In this document: positions 11,831 to 23,261 of the stretch, piece after piece
Layout: every line of letters starts with the position of its first letter
Position numbering within the stretch: position 1 is the stretch's first letter
NCBI RefSeq assembly: GCF_949987535.1
Contig: NC_080070.1
Location: forward strand, 8,552,016-8,616,015
From: Balaenoptera acutorostrata
Lineage: Eukaryota; Chordata; Mammalia; Artiodactyla; Balaenopteridae
Reading direction: 5' to 3'
DNA: 64,000 bases
Made by a program: the position numbers and the translations under genes
Notes under the pieces: generated by a model
Told to the model about the DNA's origin: nothing
Seen by the model: the letters and a program-made list of their open reading frames with translations, nothing else
The model's database searches: none

Positions 11831-13510
11831 GATGAGGAAATAAATACACCTTTACAGCATGGCTATATTTTTGGAAAACACTGTCTGGTTTTTTCTTGTT
11901 TTTTTTTTTTTGAGTCCACTTTTAATATACTTTTTTAATCTATTTGCCAATTAATAGCTTTCAGGAAGGAACTTTTAAGCAAACTTCAGACACTTTTTCC
12001 CTCTTATTCTCTGTTTACAATTTGTTAGTTTCTGTGTGGGGAAAGTAAAACCAAGAAAAATCAAAATACAAGTGTTATTTACATGATCAGCAGACTACTT
12101 CCTCAGTACATGATATTATAGAAATGGATGTTCCTGAACCAAAACCATAAAAGGTTTTTATTATATTTCTGAAAACATTTGTTTCCTTAGTTCTGTTTTT
12201 CAGAGAGCTCTTTCCCTAAATCTTTCAGATAATGGATCACACTGTAAGATGTCACCTCAAGCTAACACACTCATACATCACTGTGCTCTTCACAGTGCAA
12301 GTGCTAAAAACGGATAAGGCACCAGAGATTGAATGACATGCTCTCATTAAAAACAGACGTACCACTGACTTCTTTTGAAAATTCTTCTAAGGTAGGTACA
12401 CTAGTTGAAAAGAAGTTTGAAATGTAATTTTCAAACATTTCTATTTAATTATGGCAAGGCTCAATGTGTAGCACTGCTTGGTCCTATGGTTTTATGAAGA
12501 AAAGTTTCAAACTTCTTTGAGTTTCTCCCATTAGATCATTAAGCACATCTCTAATTTAGCTCTTTCCTCAGATTCACTTATGCTTCGCAGATTGAATCCA
12601 TCCCCACCCCCATTTATAAGTAGTAAAATGTATGTGTTTTTAATTGCTCTTTAAATTTCATAAACCAAAATAACATATGGTTGTTTACAAAGATCTAATT
12701 AGCATATTTACCTAAATATGCTTTCATGGTTCTAGAGACATTAAAATTAAAATGCAAATTATAATTTGCATATGAGAACTAAGCGAGGACAACTTTAACC
12801 ACACTGCCTGCAGGCGTATGACTCCCCATGCTCTTAGCTTGCCATCCTTTTGGATCCTACCCTGAACAAAGAAGGCAAAGACTTTATCTACACGTTAGAA
12901 GCCTTCATTCTGTGGTCTGTTAATTCAGTATTAACAAAGCTGAGGCCTTTAAATACATCTTATTAATACAGCGAAGAATCAACTCAGATATCCAGCATCT
13001 TTTGATTAATGCCATAAAAGAAACCAATAACAAAGAGAATAATCATTAGGGAAGAATAAAGCTCAATTATTAGTAAAATAATTCTAGTTAAATTAATATG
13101 TAGGGAGATGGGTCCAAAACGATTTTCTGGAGAAGATATATCTTCAGAACATTTTCAAAGTCACCTAAACCATAGTTTGGTATTAGGCATAGGTGTAAGA
13201 CAGCTGGAAGGGAGTAAAAACTTTTGGAGAGTTGAGTTTTGATGAGCTTAACTGAAGACTCATGTAGCAATCCTGGGAAGGTATGTGTATAAAATAACAG
13301 AATTCAGGGCAAGTTAGAAAGGAACCACCAGTTGGTAGTTAAAACCATGACTGGTTATCAATTTTTGGAATATATATGGTTTATTTGAAAAGGTGCAAAA
13401 TTATACCTGAGATATTATTAATTGTATTATATATCCTAAAGGATGATGAGGTTTAAAAAGCAATTTGTGTTGCCATGGTCCTTGTAAATCTAGAAGGTTT
13501 TAGGGAATTG
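11831..13510. other. Repeat-poor intron block
   Basis: No interspersed repeat was recognised across about 1.7 kb. That is notable in this window and compatible with conserved non-coding sequence. It contains the binding-motif cluster at 12674-12771 and an exact 13-bp inverted repeat (AAGAAGTTTGAAA at 12410-12422, complement at 12505-12517). Confidence 0.5.
12674..12771. promoter_or_regulatory. Candidate regulatory cluster: E-box, FOX, homeodomain, POU palindrome
   Basis: Within about 100 bases of repeat-free intron lie an E-box CATATG (12674-12679), a forkhead core TGTTTAC (12682-12688), a homeodomain core TAATTA (12696-12701), and a perfect 20-bp palindrome at 12752-12771. The palindrome is two inverted POU octamers (ATGCAAAT) around TATA. 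Motif matches alone do not prove function. Clustering in a neuronal gene known to be controlled by FOXP2 makes an enhancer plausible. Confidence 0.35.
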
Positions 13511-13514
13511 CAGG

Positions 13515-13600
13515 TAATAGTAGCTAACACTAAACACTAGTGCTAAGCACTTTACATACATTATTTCCATTTAAGCCTAACAACAATCACATCCTTCTGT
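13515..13600 (-). repeat. MIR fragment
   Basis: The plus strand reads CTAAGCACTTTACATACATT followed by a degenerate ATTTAAGCCTAACAACAATC. This is the inverted 3' half of MIR. Confidence 0.65.
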
Positions 13601-13757
13601 TTGAACAAAATTAGTCATCATATTTCTGACTTTCAATACAGACTTGATTCATGTAATTTTTTCTTTTGTAACTTCTGTATGGAGAGAAAAGAGGAACTCT
13701 AAAGAAACTGAAGCCAATAGAATTACTCACTAGAAAAAAAACAATATCAAAAACAGT

Positions 13758-13998
13758 AGCAACTACCATTTATTAGCAAGGCACTGGGCTAACTGCTTTA
13801 TATATACTATCTCATAACGTACTATCTATTATCTCACACAACATACATGAAGCTGATATCATCACCCACAGTTTACAGAGAAGGAAGCCGATACGCTAAG
13901 GAATTATGAACATGACGACATATCTTCAATGCAAGTGGCATTGGTTAGAGCCAAGCTTTAACCCAGTTTTGCCTAATTCCAAAATCTGTTCTTAACCT
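13758..13998 (-). repeat. MIR, nearly complete
   Basis: It shows the usual inverted MIR order: CATTTATTAGCAAGGCACTG, a GTTTACAGAGAAGGAAGC core, then GTTAGAGCCAAGCTTTAACC and TTCTTAACC at the end. Confidence 0.8.
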
Positions 13999-14000
13999 CT

Positions 14001-14457
14001 TGTTATGGATTCAACTGTATCCTCTCAAAAGATATGCCCAATTCCTAACCCCTGATTCCTGTGAATGTGACCTTGTTGGAAATAGGGTCTTTGCAGATGT
14101 AATTAAGTTAAGGATCTCAAAATAAAACCATCTGGATTTAGGATGAACTGTAATTCCAATGACTGGCGTCTTTATTAGAGAAAGGAGATTTGAGACACAC
14201 AGAGACACCGAGGAGAAGTCATGTGAAGATGGAGGCAGAGATTGGAGTGATGTCCTCACAAGCCAAGGAATGCCTGGACCCATTGGAAGCTGGAAGAGGC
14301 AGGGAGGATTCTCCCTGGGAGTCTCTGAAGGAAGCCTGGCCCTGCCAACACCTTGGTTTCAAGCTTTGGGCCTCTAGAATTGTGAGAGAATAAATTTCTT
14401 TTGTTATAAGCCACCTAGTTTATGGTAATTTGTTGTGGCAGCCCCAGGAAACTAACA
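14001..14457 (+). mobile_element. Solo LTR, MaLR MLT1-type
   Basis: It begins TGTTATGGATTCAACTGTAT and ends AGGAAACTAACA, with TG...CA termini. Internal landmarks are GGAAATAGGGTCTTTGCAGA, the GAATTGTGAGAGAATAAATT polyadenylation region, and AAGCCACCTAGTTTATGG. No internal retroviral coding sequence is attached, so this is an old solo LTR. A clean 5-bp target duplication was not seen. The subfamily is not assigned. Confidence 0.82.
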
Positions 14458-15910
14458 TGGCCCTGTAAAAGGAATAATTTCTTAAGGTGAAAGATGACAG
14501 AAAGTAGAAAAAAACAGCTGATCATGCATATTATTATAAGACACATTGAACTCAAGAAAGTCTTCAAAGAATAAATTCAATGTTTAAGGACTTTTCAAAT
14601 ATCAACTAGAGAATCTTAACTCTAAACAGGGAAAATCTAACCTTGTGAAAAATAAGTGACAACGTTTATTTTATATTATGATGTACAAGATCCAACTAGC
14701 AATGTAAATTTCTTTGGATCTTATCATGGTGAAGATAATTACCTGAACTCTATCACATTTAAACAACCATGTAAAATACATTTTCTCCAAGATTCCGCTA
14801 TCTAATCTCTTAAAAACTCAGCAAGGCACTTTAAAATACTACTTATACGAATACCTCTCTATAAGTAATATTGTATTGTTATACTGCTCATTTTTTTTAA
14901 CAACAGAATGAGAACTTTCTTTACAAGGAAAAACTCTAATACCATGTCTTTTCATTGCCTGCAGCTTTAAACATTTTCAGAGGCAGAAAGTATTGTAATA
15001 GTAGTTTGCAAATGAAGTGGTTTGTAAACCTTAAACTGCAATTTTCTCCCAAACAAAACACCAACAACTAAAAAAAAAATCTCTAAGGAGAGATGAAACT
15101 GTAAAGTCCTTTATTTGGTATTCATATGTTGCTGGGTATGTTTTTAACAACAACAAAAATCCTCCATTTAAACAGCTTTTACATCTTTCCACCAAAATCT
15201 TTTCTTCTATATTATCTGCCCGCAATGGGAATGAGGCTTAGCATCTCATGCTAGTCCAATTATTCAGATGCATTATTCATTTCCTTTCTGTTTACGTATT
15301 TCATAGTTTGAAATTTCCTTTTAGAATAAATAAAAGTAAATAGTCATAGCTACAATATATCTCGTTTATTAAACCTCTCTGAAACAGCCAGTGCTGTTAA
15401 TGATACACCACTTACCTTTAACAGTATTCAGATGTATTTTGGCACATGTTTTACTATTTCATCTCATAAGGCTTCATTTTTTTAAAAAGCTTTACCTGAT
15501 TATTATATCACTTAATATATATTGAAAATTATTTTTTACTTTGAAAGTCATAAGGAAATACAAGTCGCCTTTGATTCCTATCTCTTCAGCTTCCTCTGAT
15601 TTTTTTAAATGATTCATTTAAACTCATATTATTAACTTAAAACATAGTCTGATTCCAGTTGATCTGCCTCTGGAAATTTCATATCCCCATCTCCAGTCCG
15701 GTCATTCTCCCCGTTTGCTCCCTGGAACTATGGTTAGTGCCACCCTAGGGCTGCAGTCATCAGCAAGAGCAGCAGGTTTTAACTTAGATTCGACTGGAGC
15801 GAAGCACAGCATGTGGCTGAAGGAGGGCGGACAAGACGCAACAGTAGTTTCTCAGCGGGGTAGTAGGATAATGAGATTATTTTTTCTTGTACAGCTAGGA
15901 CTCAGCATGC
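14458..15910. other. Unique AT-rich intron
   Basis: No gene or confidently classifiable repeat was seen. Short open frames here lack support. Confidence 0.55.
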
Positions 15911-15911
15911 T

Positions 15912-16125
15912 CTAGTGGAATGAGGATGAGCTTCACATTCATTCCAACTTATTCCCAACTGCGGATTTACCCTCTCCATGAATAGGTACTTCACTTCTCT
16001 GAGCCTCATTTTTTACTTGGTTGGAAAATGGGAATAAGGATGTTGCAAGGATTAAATAAAATAATGTAATAGTAGCACAGCACTCAGAACAGGGGTGATA
16101 CCCAGTTACACGGTAATTACCTTCA
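15912..16125 (+). repeat. MIR, degenerate
   Basis: The order CACTTCTCTGAGCCTCATTT, GGAAAATGGGAATAAGGATG, AAGGATTAAATAAAATAATG and AGCACTCAGAAC follows the MIR consensus on the plus strand. Confidence 0.75.
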
Positions 16126-16594
16126 GTGAGCTCCTGCACTCCCACAACTTTGTATTTTCCTTCTAGAAAAGATAATGCCAACAGCAAAACCACAACAGTA
16201 TATCAGAGTGATCAGATGGCTGTATAAATCATACTTCACGTGGAATTCATAAAATGACAGAAATTTTAAAGACTTAAGCCAGTTGCTTTGTTTAATAACA
16301 CTGCTGATTATTGGCAAATGTGTAGTAGAATCAAATCCATTGATTCCTAGTCTGGAATAGGAGTCTTCTTCCTATTATTTTCAAGTCATAAACATTACTG
16401 ATCAGAAAAAAAAAAACACTACCTCTAATGATGGTTGCTATCTATTATTACATGGCCAAGGGCAGAACACATGCTGAAATGTAAATATTTTTTATTTTGT
16501 GGATTCAGGATCAAACTTGGTTTTAGTTAGCTTGGGATCCAGCTACATTCAAACCAAAGCTATGAGATTTTTTGAAACAGAAGCAGCAACATTG
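16126..16594. other. Unique intron
   Basis: Nothing recognisable was seen. Confidence 0.5.
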
Positions 16595-16662
16595 TGAAGA
16601 AGGAGAAGGAGAAGGAGGAGGAGGAGGAGGAGGAGGAGGAGGAGAAGGAGAAGAAGGAGAAA
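16595..16662. repeat. (GGA/GAA)n polypurine microsatellite
   Basis: About 68 uninterrupted purines made of GGA and GAA triplets, with a pure (GGA)n centre. Confidence 0.95.
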
Positions 16663-17052
16663 ATACAAATAAGAATGGTCTTGTGAATTTTAAGCCATGA
16701 TGGTGCCTCGACAGTGGACAGCAGGTTCCACAGTGAATACACTAAAGCTGAATATTTCAGGAATAGCTCTCTGAAAGCAGGAAGGTAATGTTTTGAAGTC
16801 TGAAGAGCATCTAAAACTGTGATCTGTCTTATACGTATATTTTAACAGGAAACTATATATTTAAAAAATAGAAACCAAAAGAGCAGCTTCCTGGATTACT
16901 TTCTCAAGAAGTCATTTACTAGCTTTAAGTCTCTCTAAAGTGTTTGCTGAGAAGTCAGTCCAAATTTTCCAAAGAATACTTTCTGAATTCCCTGAACCTC
17001 TAAAAAGTATTCCCTGCTATGTTAACTGCTTTGCCACATGCCCTCCTCAATC

Positions 17053-17125
17053 CAAAGAAAAAGAAGGAGGAGGAGGAGGGGGAGGGGGAGGGGAAGGGGG
17101 ACGGGGGGAGAAAGAAAGATGAAAG

Positions 17126-17188
<63 letters not shown>

Positions 17189-17256
17189 AGGAAAGAAGGA
17201 AAGGAAGAAGGAAAAAAAGAGAGAGAAAAAGAAAAAAAGAAAAAAACTAGAAATTA
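17053..17256. repeat. 200-bp polypurine tract (GGA, GGGGA, GAAA units)
   Basis: An almost uninterrupted purine strand. It runs from (GGA)n and (GGGGGA)n into (GAAA)n with a (GA)n patch, then AG-rich sequence. Open frames of Glu/Lys/Arg across it are composition artefacts. Confidence 0.95.
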
Positions 17257-17756
17257 TAAGGAAGACAAAAGTTTAATACAAAAGCCTCTAATAGTGGGTC
17301 ATATTTAATGTCATTTTCTGACTGTTTACTGTGTTATCCTGTTTAAACAATTCAAATTTAGAAAGTTTAACGGGATATTTGTGTTTTATTTATATTTGAA
17401 TAAGTAGATAATTTGTGGTAATTCCTATTAACTTTTTGGTATCAGGAATGTGGTCAGGACTATATGTCCCTATGACACATTTTTTCCTATGGAAATAAAA
17501 TCAGATTTGACACATCACTTCAATTTACAACACCTTGTCCAGGAATTTATCCCACCTTAATGCTAAGGATTCCCTTCAATGATTTCATCCTGGCATTTTA
17601 AAGTACTTTAAAAAAATCTCTTGAGTATCCAAACCAGCATTCACGTCAGACCAATATATGATTTTCTAATGAATTCTCTACAAAAAGGAGACACAGATGC
17701 CCAGACGGCTTCCCTTAATTTGGGGAATCAAGTTTTTCCCTTTTAATGGACCTTCA
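17257..17756. other. Unique intron
   Basis: No feature was recognised up to the mariner. Confidence 0.5.
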
Positions 17757-17758
17757 TA

Positions 17759-19036
17759 TTGGGCTGGCCAAAAGGTTGCTTCGGTTCGGTTTTTTCCGTA
17801 AGATGGCTCTAGTAGCACATAGTTGTCTTTAACTTCATTTGAAACGGATTTTTTTAGATTGTATGTGACAGCTGTCATATAAGTGTGCATTTAAAAAAAA
17901 ACTTATCAAAATTGGTGAATTTTTGTGTAGCCAATTTAATACTGAAGATGGAAGAAAAAAGCAACATTTTTGGCATATTATACTTTATTATTTCAGGAAA
18001 GGTAAAAACGCAACTGAAAAGCAAAAAAAGATTTGTGCAGTGTATGTATGGAGAAGGTGCTGTGACTGATCGAATGTGTCAAAAGTGGTTTGCAAAGTTT
18101 TGCGCTGGAGATTTCTCGCTGGAAGATGCTCCACAGTCAGGTAGACCAGTTGAAGTTGATACGATCAAATCGAGACATTAACTGAGAACAATCAATGGTA
18201 TACCACGTGGGAAATAGCAGACATATTCAAAATATCCAAATCAAGCGATGAAAATCATTTGCAACAGCTTGGTTATGCGAATCGCTTTGATGTTTGGGTT
18301 CCACATAAGTTAAGCAAAAAAAACCTTCTTGACTGTATTCCTGCATGCGATTCTCTACTGAAACGTAATAAAAACGTTCCGTTTTTAAAACAAATTGTGA
18401 CAGGCGATGAAAAGTGGATACTGTACAATAATGTGGAACAGAAGAGATCGTGGGGCAAGTAAAATGAACCACCACCAACCACACCAAAGGCCAGTCTTCA
18501 TGCAAAGAAGGTGATGTTGTGGTGGGATTGGAAGGGAGTCCTCTATTATGAGCTCCTTCCGGAAAACCAAAGGATTAATTCTGCTCCCATTTAGACCAAC
18601 TGAAAGCGGCACTCGATGAAAAGCGTCTGGAATTAGTCAACAGAAAACACATAATCTTCCATCAGGATAATGCAAGACCACATGTTTCTTTGATGACCAG
18701 GCAAAAACTGTTCCAGCTTGGCTGGGAAGTTCTGATTCATCCGCTGTATTCACCAGACATTGCACCTTCGGATTTCCATTGATTTTGGTCTTTACAAAAT
18801 TCTCTTAAATAGAAAAAAATTTCAATTTCCTGAAGACTGTAAAAGGCACCTGGAACAGTTCTTTGCTCAAAAGGACAAAAAGTTTTGGGAAGATGGAATT
18901 ATGAAGTTGCCTGAAAAATGGCAGAAGGTAGTGGAACTAAAGGGTGACTACATTGTTCAATACATTTCTTGGTGAAAATGAAAAATGTGTCTTTTATCTT
19001 TACTTAAAAACCAAAGGCACTTTTTGGCCCACCCAA
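17759..19036 (+). mobile_element. Mariner DNA transposon, nearly complete, inactive
   Basis: It is 1,278 bp between TA dinucleotides (17757-17758 and 19037-19038). The terminal inverted repeats are TTGGGCTGGCCAAAAGG on the left and TTTTTGGCCCACCCAA on the right. The coding remnant (17949-18975) spans about 342 codons, near the usual mariner length. It resembles the cetartiodactyl mariner family, of which the SETMAR transposase domain is a relative. The family name is from memory. Confidence 0.92.
17949..18975 (+). pseudogene. Mariner transposase pseudogene
   Basis: The N-terminal DNA-binding half includes CQKWFAKFCAGDFSLEDAPQ and SGRPVEVD in frame from ATG 17949. A frameshift near 18160 and a stop at 18179-18181 end that frame. 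The next segment contains FDVWVPHKL and the first catalytic motif VTGDEKWILY (about 18398-18427), then a stop at 18460-18462. Catalytic-domain codons for HQDNARPH (about 18660) and SPDIAPSDFH (about 18750-18780) survive, so the three aspartates of the DD34D triad are still encoded, but in disrupted frames with small deletions. The C-terminus EKWQKVVELKGDYIVQ is readable to TGA 18973-18975. It cannot make a working enzyme. Confidence 0.9.
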
Positions 19037-19038
19037 TA

Positions 19039-19589
19039 CTATCCGCTACGGCTAATGAGCTGAAGGTTGAATCACCAGTCCTGTAGGCAGGTGTAGCCCA
19101 TATCCCGGGACAAGCACACACTGGTCCATTAAGTTTCGGGCCATCCCGTTCTAGTGAGCCTATCCTTCCCTTTAGCAGGGACTGGGTCACTGCCAGAGGA
19201 GCTAATGGATGGATTAAGTCTTTAGAGCCCCACAGAAAATCCCTGGACTCGAGCTTCACCCACCATATCGTGATGAATACTAGTGTTCCACATGTTATTA
19301 GCTGTTCCGTGGAAACATTTTAGGAAACATTCCATACTGCATTCTACTCTCAGGAATTCAAAATGCTTGTTAGAGTAAAGTAAATCAACCCAATTATTCT
19401 GACCAAATAACTTTTTAATTCTGAGACGAACATCATTGGACACTAACTTTTTGTGAGAGATAATTTGAAAAATGCAGCTCTTTGGTGTGTGATTATAGCT
19501 GAAGGGCCAGTTTTCGCTATTGAGATCAAAGGAAGCTAGACACAAGAGAGTACCTATAAAGTTCAACAACAGGAAAGCACACTGGTGGT
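19039..19589. other. Intron, possible unidentified old repeat
   Basis: The segment around 19270-19460 (GTTCCACATGTTATTAGCTG onward) has the look of an old dispersed repeat, but I could not name it. Confidence 0.3.
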
Positions 19590-19800
19590 TTCAGAATTCA
19601 GGAAAGTAGTTGCCCTGGGGGAAGTATGTTCTGAAAGGGTGGTCAGGGGCTCTGCTGGGACACAGTAATATTTCATTTTTTGGTCTGGGTCCTGGTTGCC
19701 TGAGTATATTTACTTCGTGAAAAGTAATCAAGCTTTATGCCTATGATTTTTACACATACCTCGATGGATATTATACTTTAGCAAAATTTGACTTTAAGAA
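19590..19800 (+). repeat. L1M-type 3' end fragment
   Basis: It has the typical old L1 3' untranslated order: TCTGCTGGGACACAGTAATA, TCTGGGTCCTGGTTGCCTGA, ATCAAGCTTTATGCCTATGA, and TATTATACTTTAGCAAAA at the end. Confidence 0.65.
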
Positions 19801-19904
19801 AAGAGCTGCTCTGAGGTGGAGACAGGACTTGGGGTGAGACCTGTGGGCCACCCGGCACCTACACTCTGTGGGAGAGAGGTCAGGAGCTTACAAAGGTAGT
19901 GGAG

Positions 19905-19995
19905 GGCACTGGCTAAGAGCACTGGGTTCAGAGCCAGACAGAACTGGATTTGAATCTCTGTTTCTTGGCTCCTGGCTATGTTAGCAACAGGAAGA
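19905..19995 (+). repeat. MIR 5' fragment
   Basis: GGCTAAGAGCACTGGGTTCA, then AGCCAGACAGAACTGGATTT and GAATCTCTGTTTCTTGGCTC, follow the tRNA-derived head of MIR. Confidence 0.82.
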
Positions 19996-20112
19996 GCCAA
20001 AGATGAGGCCAAAAATACAGCCAGGGGCCAGACCATGAGAGACTCTACAGTCAAGATAAGGATTTTGGTTTTCATTCTAAGTGTGATGGGAAGTTATACC
20101 TATTTACAGCAT
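19996..20112 (-). repeat. L2 fragment
   Basis: GGGGCCAGACCATGAGAGAC, AAGATAAGGATTTTGGTTTT and TCTAAGTGTGATGGGAAG are hallmarks of an inverted L2. Confidence 0.72.
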
Positions 20113-22085
20113 AGGTCCAAGGAGATTTCATAGGAATCAAAGCAGAACAGGAGCTGTACTATACTGGTAGAGAGACAACAAAATCTCTAAATGCTTCACT
20201 TCATGTTCTACACAATACACATCCTTATTGTGAAGGAGAAAAAAGACTGAACTGAATTCTGAGAATAAATCTGAAAATTGTGGCAGAAAACCAAAAGGAT
20301 GCAGGGAGAGCAAGACCACACGATCTTGCGACAGATTCTTCACATCATGTAAGAGCCTGCAGAGCCAGCAGCAGGTTTAGAAACAGGTGAAATGTTATTT
20401 TGGGGTGAAAGAAAATATCTTTGTCTTCACGGCAGTCAGAGACCCTGCTTTCTCTCCATCCCCCTCCCACCTCAAAAAAAGAGAAAACTTAAAAAAAAAC
20501 CCTCTCACTGTCCTCTCACTGCTGTCATAGACAAACAGCCAAGTGAAATATTCTCTTCTCCACGCTGGCAGATGACCTAAAATTCATTTAGCATTATTCC
20601 TTTGCCAGATGTGCACTTAATAGAAATATAATGTTCTTACTTGGTCATACCCACTTGAAAATAAATAGGATTTTATAATGATAATCATGAAAATTGAAAT
20701 ACGTATATTGTACAATGAGATAAAACCTCCCCCAATCTAGCAGTTTACTTTAAAAGAAAAAGGCACTAATAATACATAATTGAAACTAACAATGAGGATG
20801 GCAATTTAAAAGTATAAAATGAAAAATATAATTTGACTCAATTGAAAAACTGTATCCTTATCTGACAATTGTAAATAATAGAGTATGTTGAGAAATCACC
20901 GTATTGAGTGAGAATAAGATGGATCAAGAAATTCTGTTCAACCAGATTAGCACTGTTATAACTTTCTAAAAAATCCCCAAACATATAAAGGATTTTTGCA
21001 GAGAAATAAAATTGGAGCTGTGCTTGTATTACAACAAAAGAAAACCAACCATTATGTTGACTTCTAGGAACTTTGACATATGTGCTAATAAAAAAATATT
21101 GTAAGAACTAGTATAATACCCATTAGGTTCTATTACCTCTATAGACATATAAACAGGCAATTTTTGTTCTCAGAGAATATGAGAAACAGTTGCATAGTAT
21201 TCTTACTGTAATTGTGAGGTATATAAAATATAAACATTGATAAAATATGCTAAACCTATATCTTTTCACTATTAAAAATTATCTCGTGCTAAACTGACTT
21301 TACGAACTGATCACCTTTTAATTCTTAGGGGCAAGATGAAAAATTTAATCAATTAGTTTTGATTACATATTCTCTGACCTTTCAACACAAATACAAGAAT
21401 GGAACCTGAGAGTCACATTTCTTTCTTTCTACATTAATTGCTGGGTATGTTTCGCAGCAAGGAAAAAAGAAATGAATGTTAATTTTTGGTGTCATCACAG
21501 ATAGAAAAGAAAACCTGTTTTTACATTTCCAGTGTCATCACTTCACACATTAAAATTAAGTGACAATAAACACTCCAACCTCTCTTTAATAAGCAAGCAT
21601 CTTGGGTATACCTTAGAACATGATGACCCAGAGATACTATCAGTGTGGTGTCCAAAAGAGAGTGTGGCTGTCAGAGTCCACATGTGCCTTTGAGCACTGG
21701 CTTTGCCAGTGAGTAGCTTAAGGGCACTCCTAGCACATTCTAAACCCACCAGAACCTCATTTTTCTTATCCATATAACATCACTAATAATATCTACCTCC
21801 TAACATTCTTCGAATGATAAAACAGATAACAAAAACCAGAAAACATGAAGTTGTCTAGCAAAGAGTTGACATTATATAAATATTATTTTCCTCCTTTCCC
21901 TTGTATACAGAAAGGAAACTTAACAATACTATGGTATTATTTATTCACAATACAACTGTCAAAGTAGCTGCTCTTCAAAGTAGAGTCTTAGGAACTGGAC
22001 ATTAAAGCCACATGATTTGAAGTAAGATGATGAATCTTATTCTTGTTTTTTAAAGATAGTACATTGTTCTGTAAGATGAAAGATG
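20113..22085. other. Unique AT-rich intron, about 2 kb
   Basis: No gene or named repeat was recognised. Weak MIR-like wording near 21640-21730 was not strong enough to call. Confidence 0.5.
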
Positions 22086-22483
22086 ATGGATGTGTTTGCT
22101 AGGGCTGCCATAACAAAACTCCACAGACTGGATGCCTTACACAACGGAAATCTATTTTCTCACAGCTCTGGAGGCTGGAAGCCCAAGATTAAGATGTTGG
22201 CAGGTTTGTTTTTTCCAAGGCCTCCCTCCTTGGCTTGCAGATGGCAGTCTTACTACTGTATCCTTATGTGGTCCCTCCTCTGTGTGCTTTCCGGTTGTCT
22301 CTCTGTGTCCTAATCTCCTTTTCTTATACGGACAACAGTCATACTGGATTTGGCCCACCCCATCAGCCTCATTTTAACTTAATTACCTCTGTAAAGGTTC
22401 CATCTGCAAATAGTCACATTCTGAGGTGCTGAGGTTTAAGGCTTTAACAGATGAATTTGGGGGACACAATTACAGGCACACAA
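22086..22483 (-). mobile_element. Solo LTR, MaLR MLT1-type
   Basis: The plus strand shows the inverted LTR: GTTTGCTAGGGCTGCCATAA, TCACAGCTCTGGAGGCTGGA, TGTCCTAATCTCCTTTTCTT, TAACTTAATTACCTCTGTAA and ATGAATTTGGGGGACACAAT. No internal retroviral sequence is attached. Confidence 0.85.
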
Positions 22484-22801
22484 ATTACAGTGTGTCAGGG
22501 ATGTAAGAATAATTTCAATATTTTCAAATACTTAAATAATTTTAATACTGAGAAGGAACAAATTGATACTTTATTAGAGAAGTTTTCTCCCCTATGGCAT
22601 TATTTAAGGTGAACAATGATTCCTGTTAAACATCACTCACTATCCGTCCCCAGTCCTTCAAAGCATGAGCTCCTCCCTCCCCCACTGTCTTTACTCTGAA
22701 TATTTGGAACAATCTTGGAGTATCACTTACAACTGATTTAAAAAATAAGTTACTTCATACCAAATCTACTGTAGGTAAAAAGACCTCCTAGTATCATGGG
22801 A

Positions 22802-22903
22802 CATTTCAGGGATGACCTGGCCCATGACAGCAGCTGTGTTCTCTGCTTTGGGCATTTCAGGTATGACCTGGCCCATGACAGCAGCTGTACTCTCTGCTTT
22901 GGG
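22802..22903 (+). repeat. 51-bp tandem duplication
   Basis: Two head-to-tail units (22802-22852 and 22853-22903) each run from CATTTCAGG to CTCTGCTTTGGG and share ATGACCTGGCCCATGACAGC. Only about three bases differ. The unit is a multiple of three, so an open frame reads through as two 17-residue repeats, but nothing supports coding. Confidence 0.93.
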
Positions 22904-23104
22904 TTGATGCTCTTTTGTACATATCCTGTCTTTTTTTTTCTTTACCTTCACCTAAGGCTGGGAATCTTAACCTGGCAGCTGTGGGTGACGGTTAGGAGAG
23001 CCTGTCGCTTCCCTGAAATGTACACAAAATGATGTGTGGACCCGTGTCATTTTCCTGTGGAGATGCTTCACGTGTCTTTGCAGATCATTGAAAGCGCTTT
23101 GCGT

Positions 23105-23240
23105 TCTATCCTTCAATCATTCAACTACTGTTTATTATGATAATGTATATTACTATGTGCTAGGCACAGTTCTCCATGCTGGTTAACACAGTGATGAACT
23201 ACAGAGACAGCAGCCCTGTCCTTACGGAGCTAACATTCTG
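23105..23240 (-). repeat. L2 3' end fragment
   Basis: TCAATCATTCAACTACTGTT, ACTATGTGCTAGGCACAGTT and CCTTACGGAGCTAACATTCT follow the inverted L2 3' end. Confidence 0.75.
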
Positions 23241-23261
23241 TCAGAAAAAGGTTAGTTGCTT

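Noticed and set aside
12410..12517. 13-bp exact inverted repeat as a hairpin RNA or microRNA precursor
   Set aside because: An 82-base loop with a 13-bp AT-rich stem is unlike a microRNA precursor, and such matches are expected by chance in 64 kb.
17019..17276. Glu/Lys/Arg-rich open frames in the polypurine tract
   Set aside because: They are low-complexity translations of (GAAA)n and (GGA)n with no other coding evidence.
18227..18612. Minus-strand open frames across the mariner
   Set aside because: They are shadows of the transposase remnant on the plus strand, where the recognisable motifs lie.
22796..23032. Small protein with two 17-residue repeats
   Set aside because: The repeats come from the 51-bp tandem duplication. 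There is no splice, homology or codon evidence for a gene.
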